Made by a program: the position numbers and the translations under genes. From a virus: a stretch of 23,606 bases of DNA. Under the pieces are notes generated by a model. That model had not been told where the DNA came from and did no database searches. It was given only the letters and a program-made list of their open reading frames with translations. The stretch spans positions 1 through 23,606 of the IMG/VR virus record IMGVR_UViG_3300031276_000015. One strand, 5' to 3'. Positions 18,684-23,606 of the stretch are shown one piece after another; position 1 is the first letter of the stretch; each line of letters begins with the position of its first letter.

Positions 18684-18849
18684 TTACTTCTTCTGTCTCT
18701 GTCTTTGTCCAATCGCAAGAACTGCAATCATAATTGATTTTTATTCTTGTAACTGTTTTCCAACCTTTAGTTTTTATATCTTCCTTATAAGGTTTTCCCG
18801 GATTTTTATTGACTGATTTGCCACACTTAGGGCACTTCATATACCACAT
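18679..18849 (-). CDS. 56-aa zinc-ribbon protein
   Basis: A protein starting MWYMKCPKCGKSV, with a second knuckle CSSC near residues 42-45. Two CxxC pairs 32 residues apart make a classical zinc ribbon. The middle is basic (KNPGKPYKEDIKTKGWKTVTR), suggesting nucleic acid binding, and the tail is Thr/Glu-rich. The ATG lies seven bases after GAGGTG. It is the first gene after the operator-bearing promoter at 18876-18918, so it heads the HIRAN-helicase-RecU operon. Confidence 0.75.
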   Translation of the reverse strand: MWYMKCPKCGKSVNKNPGKPYKEDIKTKGWKTVTRIKINYDCSSCDWTKTETEEVN

Positions 18850-18875
18850 TTAACAACACCTCACTTTCTATAATT

Positions 18876-18918
18876 AGTATATCATACTTTTAAGTATGCC
18901 TCAATACTTTTAAGTATA
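18876..18918 (-). promoter_or_regulatory. early promoter with paired ATAC-N6-GTAT operators
   Basis: TTGAGG (18899-18904), 17 bases, TATACT (18876-18881) preceded by TG. Operator 1, ATAC-N6-GTAT, fills the spacer (18884-18897). Operator 2, with the identical 14-base plus-strand sequence ATACTTTTAAGTAT, lies at 18904-18917 against the -35. The centres are 20 bp apart, two helical turns. Both operators lie inside the coding end of the gene at 18882-19244. It drives the zinc-ribbon and recombination operon. Confidence 0.8.
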
Positions 18919-19244
18919 TCTCCAAGAATTTTATAATTTGTAATTTTCTTGATATACTCCTGTAATTTGTTTTGTCTAATAGTTATAATATCAGACAAAC
19001 ATTGGTTTATATGTTTGTCTCTTATATATTCATTTTTTTGAGAATATATGTAATCATTTGGACCCATTCCATGACATTCTCTCGTTCCTATTGCCTGTAA
19101 ATAATGTGAGGCATTAACCTTTTTATATCTACTATCATCCATTAAGATTATTAATGTTTTTGTAATTCTTTTAATTTTATTAATATGTATAGTTGAATAA
19201 GTATAATTATTACACTCTACATACACAATATCACCTGTTTTCAT
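18882..19244 (-). CDS. hypothetical protein with small beta-barrel start, 120 aa
   Basis: The protein opens MKTGDIVYVECNNYTYSTIH, then KIKRITKTLIILMDDSRYKKV, a strand pattern like a KOW/SH3-type small barrel that often binds nucleic acid. The middle has CHGMGPNDYIYSQKNEYI and the C-terminal third is helical (QNKLQEYIKKITNYKIL). The last codons are constrained because they include the operators of the next promoter. The ATG follows GGAGG by eight bases. No family is recognised. Confidence 0.7.
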   Translation of the reverse strand: MKTGDIVYVECNNYTYSTIHINKIKRITKTLIILMDDSRYKKVNASHYLQAIGTRECHGMGPNDYIYSQKNEYIRDKHINQCLSDIITIRQNKLQEYIKKITNYKILGDILKSIEAYLKV

Positions 19245-19247
19245 TCT

Positions 19248-19460
19248 TTATTCCTCCTCTATTTCTATTTCTACATAATCATTCTTTTCATCAAAGAACT
19301 TAATACTATCATTTGGCCTAAAATCTATGTTTTCCTCTTTTATTAACATTGTTGTGGCTGTATAAATGTAACCTAGTTTTTCGACCGCTTTTTCTTTATT
19401 ATTTGTTGTTGTATGGCAATATACAAAATTACCATTTACATATTCATTTATTTTAATCAT
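19248..19460 (-). CDS. 70-aa hypothetical protein
   Basis: A small acidic protein starting MIKINEYVNGNFVYCHTTTN, with a helix KEKAVEKLGYIYTATTMLI and a final acidic strand (DYVEIEIEEE). The GAGGAGG in the terminal Glu codons is the ribosome binding site of the next gene. The ATG follows AAAGGGAGA by about eight bases. It lies just after the 30-bp palindrome at the end of the Rad52-like gene. No family is recognised. Confidence 0.7.
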   Translation of the reverse strand: MIKINEYVNGNFVYCHTTTNNKEKAVEKLGYIYTATTMLIKEENIDFRPNDSIKFFDEKNDYVEIEIEEE

Positions 19461-19477
19461 TTTATTCTCCCTTTCTG

Positions 19478-19507
19478 CTTATTTGCTACTAATTAGTAGC
19501 AAATAAG
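19478..19507. repeat. 30-bp perfect palindrome at the Rad52-like gene end
   Basis: CTTATTTGCTACTAA (19478-19492) is exactly complementary to 19493-19507, with no spacer. It covers the last codons and stop of the Rad52-like gene and the gap to the next gene. No T-run follows. It could be an mRNA stem protecting the upstream message, or a DNA-binding site for a symmetric protein. Confidence 0.9.
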
Positions 19508-20466
19508 GCTTTTACATCTTCATCAACTGGTTTTGGTTCTAATTCTTCCTTATCTGGAAGTTTCTTTAATTTTTCAATTATATAGTTTACATGTTTCTTT
19601 GTCATATAGGCAATAGATTTTAATTGCCATTTCTTGACAAACCATTCTAACTCATCAGTATTTCTACCTTTTTTATCTAATAAAACTAATATTTTTTTGT
19701 GATCTTTTGTGCTAATCATGGTATCAATATAATTCATCAAACATTTAAAACCCTCTATTCTCAATTCTTTTTTACTATTAACTTTAAATTTATCTTTAAT
19801 AATTTTTTTTATTTCTTCATCATTTAAAAGTATATTTCTTGTTTTGGCATATATACATTTTATATGCTTGTCTTCAATGATTGGATTAGTATCTTCTATA
19901 ATAACTTTATTTCCTTTGCTATTAACTGACTGATAACTATTATTGCTAGGTTTCTTTTCACTAGGTTTCTTTGTTATTTGTGTTGATGGTAAGGCCCAAT
20001 AGTAAACCGTACCATCTCTTAATTTTGCATATTCTGTGTAATAATCATCCTTTTTAGTGCTAGTTTTCACAAACTTATAGTCTTCATCATATAGATATCT
20101 ACCTATACCAAAACCGCTTGATGCTGCTCTTTTAAATGAAGCACTCGCGCCGCCTTTTAGTTCTTCAAAGTCTGTCAAGTCTGCAACATCAGACTTGACA
20201 ATTTTTTTACCTTCAAAATTAACTATTATTTTACTGATAAAGCCGCTTTTTTGTTTTCCTTTGTTGTCAATGTAGTCAACCGGGATAACTTCATTATCCC
20301 AATTGTCCCACCCGAACACTTCATCGAGTCTATTTTGTACTAATCTTGCATCTATGTATTTACAAACCTTTGCCCAAATGCCATTATTATTTTTACCGGC
20401 CTCAATGATTCTCCACTTTTCATCTTTTGGATCAAAAGGTTTTGTTAATTGTTCTCTTATATTCAT
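19489..20466 (-). CDS. Rad52-family single-strand annealing protein
   Basis: A 325-residue recombinase that anneals complementary single strands. The first 135 residues carry the Rad52/Sak signature: RLDEVFGWDNW (46-56), a beta hairpin around IVNFEGKKIVKSDVADLTDF, and KGGASASFKRAASSGFGIGR (104-123) with YLY after it, the conserved DNA-binding helix. The remaining half is helical (NDEEIKKIIKDKFKV, then a closing charged region) and may bind partners. The ATG at 20466 is eight bases after AAGGAGG. An upstream ATG at 20472 is too close. It follows the operator-controlled promoter at 20825. Confidence 0.93.
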   Translation of the reverse strand: MNIREQLTKPFDPKDEKWRIIEAGKNNNGIWAKVCKYIDARLVQNRLDEVFGWDNWDNEVIPVDYIDNKGKQKSGFISKIIVNFEGKKIVKSDVADLTDFEELKGGASASFKRAASSGFGIGRYLYDEDYKFVKTSTKKDDYYTEYAKLRDGTVYYWALPSTQITKKPSEKKPSNNSYQSVNSKGNKVIIEDTNPIIEDKHIKCIYAKTRNILLNDEEIKKIIKDKFKVNSKKELRIEGFKCLMNYIDTMISTKDHKKILVLLDKKGRNTDELEWFVKKWQLKSIAYMTKKHVNYIIEKLKKLPDKEELEPKPVDEDVKALFATN

Positions 20467-20480
20467 TCTCATTTCCTCCT

Positions 20481-20774
20481 TTAAAATGGTAGACTTTCAT
20501 TTAATATACTTTCTTCAATAGCTCTACATTTAGAAATAAATCTATCTCTGTAATTTAATTCTTCTTTCGATCTTGAATACTCATCCTTGTAAAACTCTTC
20601 ATTTACATCAATTTTTAAATATTCTTTTAAGTATTTTTTTGTTGTCCTCACAAACTTGTAATTTGTCATAGTTCCATGACATTCTTGATTAAAATAAACT
20701 TCACCCCTATTATAAACTTTAATTATCCATACCTTCCAATTATCCCACTTGTCATTAATTCTAATAGTTTTCAT
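20481..20774 (-). CDS. hypothetical protein with SSB-like C-terminal tip, 97 aa
   Basis: A basic, aromatic protein starting MKTIRINDKWDNWKVWIIKV, with YFNQECHGTMTNYKFV and a helical second half (TTKKYLKEYLKI, then ELNYRDRFISKCRAIEES). It ends ILNESLPF, similar to the SSB tip D-D-x-I-P-F. That suggests docking to SSB-binding partners, with the single-strand annealing protein encoded next. No domain is recognised. The ATG at 20774 follows AAAGGGGG by eight bases; a TTG two codons earlier is less likely. It is the first gene of the early operon. Confidence 0.68.
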   Translation of the reverse strand: MKTIRINDKWDNWKVWIIKVYNRGEVYFNQECHGTMTNYKFVRTTKKYLKEYLKIDVNEEFYKDEYSRSKEELNYRDRFISKCRAIEESILNESLPF

Positions 20775-20824
20775 TTTCAAATCCCCCTTTTATTTTTGCC
20801 TTGCCTCAACTTATATATATATAT

Positions 20825-20867
20825 ATAATATCATACAAAAAAGTATAATGCAATACTTTTTTGTATG
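20825..20867 (-). promoter_or_regulatory. first early promoter with paired ATAC-N6-GTAT operators
   Basis: TTGCAT (20848-20853), 17 bases, TATTAT (20825-20830) preceded by TG. Operator 1 is ATAC-AAAAAA-GTAT (20833-20846) in the spacer, and operator 2 is ATAC-TTTTTT-GTAT (20853-20866). Together they form a 15-bp perfect inverted repeat (20832-20846 with 20853-20867). Centres are 20 bp apart and the gap to the -10 is two bases, exactly as at 18876-18918. Confidence 0.82.
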
Positions 20868-20870
20868 TTT

Positions 20871-20879
20871 TGTGGATAA
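20871..20879 (-). other. DnaA box-like TTATCCACA beside the early promoter
   Basis: A second exact TTATCCACA on the minus strand, four bases upstream of the operators. An alternating TA run (20814-20826) lies close by, as at the DnaA box in the candidate origin. It may be chance or a host DnaA control site. Confidence 0.35.
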
Positions 20880-20897
20880 AAAAAAATTACATTTATA

Positions 20898-21893
20898 TTA
20901 CACTTGAATTAACATGATATAGTAATCAGTACCATTAATACAAATTCTAAATTTATGACTAAATTGTGTTTCGTCTGTATCGGCTGTTACTGCTTCCTCT
21001 GTTAATATTCCTAGTGTTACATTTGCATCATCAGTACAATAAAGATCAATTTGATTTGAAGTTACATTGGTTGGAGTTGTAAGGTTTTTTAATGATATGC
21101 ACCCCTGAGCAAATCCGGCTACAACTTGAGGAGAAGTAGCACCACCAATTAATAAATTTCTTTCTTGGTCAAATCTAGCAGTGACCAATAAGTTTGCATC
21201 TGCATCCGCCGACAAATCATCACCAGTTAAAATATACACATTACCACCTGATAATTTTATCTGTGATGTATAACCATCATATATTACTTCCCATCTATCA
21301 GAAGTATCATCATAATATAAATTATCACTAATAAATAAATAACTTGGATAAGTAGCAGTTTTACTAAAAGCTATACTTCCATTTCCTCCAAGTTGCATGT
21401 AATTATAAGTGTCTTTCCAGTCTTTTTTTACTCCTGTTCCAATCATTAAATTGTAAGTTGTATTTATGCTATCTGTCGCATAAGTCCAATAACTACTCGT
21501 GTTTGGATTTAAATAACATCTTTTATCTGTAATTGTAGACATTGCACCGGATGCAGTGATAACAGTATAAAGTGGAATTGATCCCGGAGTAAATCCAGTT
21601 GTATTTTTTGAAACTGTTCCGGATGTGTTTACTTCAATATAGTTAGTGCTGTTATCTGTTAATGCTATACTGGATCCTGACACATTTGTCGTTGAAGTTC
21701 CATTTTGAACTCTACCATTTCTATAATAAAAAGTTAATGCGGTATGACTTGCCGCATCTTGGGCGAAATTATTGCTAAATACTGCGCCATCTATTAGCCA
21801 ACATAATGTATTTAATTCATTTCCCCAAACATTAAAGCTATTTGCAACTGTTGGTAACCCTAACAACATATTAGTTGTATAAGAAACTGACAT
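20898..21893 (-). CDS. tail-fibre-like protein, 331 aa
   Basis: A protein rich in Thr, Ser, Asn, Gly and Tyr with a repetitive beta-strand pattern and few charges, typical of phage tail fibres or receptor-binding proteins. The N-terminus MSVSYTTNMLLGLPTVANSF, then WGNELNTLCWLIDG, resembles the base-attachment region of fibre proteins (W-G-x-x-x-N). The distal part has CISLKNLTTPTNVTSNQIDL, then a final YYIMLIQV strand. It is the last of the tail genes and would bind the host surface. The ATG lies seven bases after AAAGGAGG. No lectin or lyase motif is seen. Confidence 0.72.
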   Translation of the reverse strand: MSVSYTTNMLLGLPTVANSFNVWGNELNTLCWLIDGAVFSNNFAQDAASHTALTFYYRNGRVQNGTSTTNVSGSSIALTDNSTNYIEVNTSGTVSKNTTGFTPGSIPLYTVITASGAMSTITDKRCYLNPNTSSYWTYATDSINTTYNLMIGTGVKKDWKDTYNYMQLGGNGSIAFSKTATYPSYLFISDNLYYDDTSDRWEVIYDGYTSQIKLSGGNVYILTGDDLSADADANLLVTARFDQERNLLIGGATSPQVVAGFAQGCISLKNLTTPTNVTSNQIDLYCTDDANVTLGILTEEAVTADTDETQFSHKFRICINGTDYYIMLIQV

Positions 21894-21907
21894 TAAAATC
21901 CCTCCTT

Positions 21908-22393
21908 TTACCCAAAATTTTCTATTCTTTGTACATATATTGCTTCATCTGCCGAAAGTATTGTGCTCCATAATCTACGACTAACTAATAATCCGGTATC
22001 TTTGCCAGCACCGGCACCCCATACAGCCGCAAGAGATCCGGCAAATATACCAATTTCATTTATAGCCCCTGTATAATCAACACCTGATAGAATAAATTCT
22101 GTTGTTACTTCTCCGGTACCTGTTACGTTTTGATCTGTTTTACTAGTTCTAAATACTTCGGTTTGTAATGTTGTATCATCGGATTTCTCCGGATCTGTTC
22201 CGGTACCTATTGCAAATTCTAATACTTCTATGTCCGGTACGCCTCCATAAAAAGGTTTAACTATTTCATTAAGCGCAATATCAGTCAATGTATTATAAAT
22301 AATTTTTTTTTCTATTACCTTTAATGTTTTAGTATTTACTTTTTTCAAAAGGTAAATACCTTTATGCTTATAAAAATCTTTATATCTCATCAT
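21908..22393 (-). CDS. small baseplate or tail protein, 161 aa
   Basis: A mostly beta protein with a basic start (MMRYKDFYKHKGIYLLKKVN), then FAIGTGTDPEKSDDTTLQTE, VTTEFILSGVDYTGAINEIG and a final WSTILSADEAIYVQRIENFG. The GTGTxPxxxxDTxL...E...GxINEIGIF pattern is common in Firmicute phage proteins found between the tail hub and fibre. The ATG at 22393 or the next codon follows AAGGGGTG. Its junction with the upstream gene is identical over 16 bases to one at 9179. Confidence 0.66.
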   Translation of the reverse strand: MMRYKDFYKHKGIYLLKKVNTKTLKVIEKKIIYNTLTDIALNEIVKPFYGGVPDIEVLEFAIGTGTDPEKSDDTTLQTEVFRTSKTDQNVTGTGEVTTEFILSGVDYTGAINEIGIFAGSLAAVWGAGAGKDTGLLVSRRLWSTILSADEAIYVQRIENFG

Positions 22394-22401
22394 TTCACCC
22401 C

Positions 22402-23606
22402 TTAATCATATAGAGTATTTGTTAATATAGTTGTTCCCGGTGATAATGTTAAACTTGGTGCTAGTGTAGCAAGAGGGACGAGTAATTCACATTGTTGTAA
22501 ATTATACGTTCCTTGCCAATTATATTCGTCTTTATATTCATAATAGTAAACAATTGAATCATCGCTTAAAATGTCTGTTTTTTGTGTTAAAAGTGATTTA
22601 AAATAATCTTCCCAATTACCCACAAATTCACCAGATAATAATTTAATTTCATATGTTATATGTTCGGCTGTTTGATGTTTTCCTCTTATGCTTTCTATTA
22701 AGTACCAGTCATCAATATCAAATAATGGTTTCTCTATCTTTATTAATTTATTTATATCAATATCTCCCAAATCATCCTCTATAGTAAGCATAATATAATT
22801 TTGATCGGAGTATTTTTCTATTAATCCTTTGGCATAATCAACAGCCGCTAAATTTGAATTAATATCTTTGTTTTGGAATACTTCTTCATATATTCCGCTA
22901 TTCCCTTCTATTCCGGCACGTTCTGCAATTTTAGTAACATCTTGATATTTAATTCTAACATCAGTTAACCCATAAAAACTTACCCTTATTTGGTCGGCTG
23001 TTGGGTTAAGATCAGTCAATGGTGTTTCTCCGTCATCATGTACAAGTTGTTTACTCCCATAATTCCAATAAAATTGTTTACCTGTGTCAATTCCGTTTAT
23101 GCCTACGGTTTGAGTTGCCCAACCGGCACCATTTACGTTAATTTCAATAACTGGTTCTTTGGCAATTCCAAATTTAACAGTATAAGTCATTGATTCGCCG
23201 TCTGGTTTTGGGCTTGGTGTATAATTTGTTTGATATAAAGTTTCTTTTAACCCACCATCTATATATTGTACATTTCTATATTCATTTAAAGTATTAAATG
23301 GTTTAAATCCTTTATGTTGAAATGTGTTGTCAATAACTGTTGTACACTTGTTTGTAGCTTTTATATAAAAATTTAGTTTTTTATCAAAATCAATGTTCCA
23401 ATTATAACCCGGTGCCGCTAACTGTAATTTATTTAATGCTTCTTCACAACTACAATAATTAAATGTTACTATATCAAATGTTGGCCCGTCTTGAATAGTT
23501 CCATAACTCACACCTAGCTCATTAATATAATTATCAATAATGCTTTTAACTATATATCCGGCTGTTTTATTTGTATAGGATCTTCCTATTTTTCTTCTAG
23601 TTGCTA
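22402..23606 (-). CDS. tail/baseplate protein, N-terminus outside the window
   Basis: At least 401 codons are open to the window edge at 23606, and no start is forced inside. The first visible residues, RSYTNKTAGYIVKSIIDNY, followed by CSCEEALNKLQLAAPGYNWN, match the central part of long-tail baseplate hub proteins, where N-K-T-A-G-x-I-V-x-x-I-I-x-x-Y and a later FDxxxxLxFY segment are typical. The C-terminal half is beta-rich (LIKIEKPLFDIDDWYLIESI). A GTG at 23511 is possible but unlikely as the real start. The gene is followed by the small baseplate gene after a TTAAGGGG junction. Confidence 0.8.
   Translation of the reverse strand, partial: ATRRKIGRSYTNKTAGYIVKSIIDNYINELGVSYGTIQDGPTFDIVTFNYCSCEEALNKLQLAAPGYNWNIDFDKKLNFYIKATNKCTTVIDNTFQHKGFKPFNTLNEYRNVQYIDGGLKETLYQTNYTPSPKPDGESMTYTVKFGIAKEPVIEINVNGAGWATQTVGINGIDTGKQFYWNYGSKQLVHDDGETPLTDLNPTADQIRVSFYGLTDVRIKYQDVTKIAERAGIEGNSGIYEEVFQNKDINSNLAAVDYAKGLIEKYSDQNYIMLTIEDDLGDIDINKLIKIEKPLFDIDDWYLIESIRGKHQTAEHITYEIKLLSGEFVGNWEDYFKSLLTQKTDILSDDSIVYYYEYKDEYNWQGTYNLQQCELLVPLATLAPSLTLSPGTTILTNTLYD

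Noticed and set aside
20881-20897. Intrinsic terminator after the tail-fibre gene
   Set aside because: A T-run follows the stop codon, but the bases before it (GTGTAAT and ATGTAAT) are direct repeats and form no stem.
1-23606. Integrase, attachment site, CRISPR array, tRNA or insertion sequence
   Set aside because: No integrase or transposase motif, no regular repeat-spacer series and no cloverleaf with conserved tRNA bases were seen in the window.

Overview
The window is a stretch of a double-stranded DNA bacteriophage or prophage. It is very A+T-rich and every convincing gene lies on the minus strand, so transcription runs from high to low coordinates. Strong AGGAGG-type ribosome binding sites, a RecU-like resolvase, an AbrB-like regulator, a clostridial-type amidase/holin pair and a Rha antirepressor-like protein point to a phage of a low-GC Firmicute, most likely a Clostridia-like host. 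The standard bacterial code fits all long genes. No integrase is present, so a temperate lifestyle is suggested only by Rha.

Layout in the direction of transcription: (1) 23606-20898, the end of the tail/baseplate region: one gene cut by the window edge, a small baseplate-type protein and a tail-fibre-like protein. (2) 20879-14866, early DNA-metabolism genes: a Rad52-family annealing protein, a zinc ribbon, a HIRAN-domain protein, a DEAH-box SF2 helicase, another zinc ribbon and a RecU-like nuclease. (3) 14873-11580, a regulatory and replication block: AbrB-like protein, micro membrane protein, Cro/XRE-type HTH protein and a large PrimPol-zinc finger-SF3 helicase, closed by an intrinsic terminator. 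(4) 11640-10577, about 1 kb without a long gene. It holds many GGGAW-type repeats in both orientations, a perfect DnaA box, strong hairpins, promoters, a 19-residue hydrophobic micro-ORF and a candidate structured RNA of about 200 nt. I read this as a replication origin/control region. (5) 10576-5449, a long chain of small, overlapping accessory genes (zinc ribbons, coiled coils, small membrane proteins, a MazG-like protein, an OB-fold membrane protein, the holin). (6) 5448-1641, amidase, SSB-like protein, DUF1617-like protein and the terminase subunits. (7) 1644-1, two small genes, Rha with its own consensus promoter, a companion gene, another micro membrane ORF and a possible RNA structure at the window edge.

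The most interesting signals are regulatory. Two early promoters (near 20830 and 18880) have the same architecture: two ATAC-N6-GTAT dyads exactly 20 bp apart, one in the -35/-10 spacer and one overlapping the upstream side of the -35, followed by a shared extended -10 GTATGATAT. The promoter of the HTH gene has degenerate dyads at the same two positions, which suggests one phage regulator controlling its own gene and both early operons. The early genes also look like a recombination-dependent replication module in which the HIRAN domain and its SF2 helicase, normally fused in HLTF-type proteins, are separate genes in one operon. At least six single-helix micro-ORFs of 19-35 codons are threaded between larger genes, mostly by stop/start overlaps.
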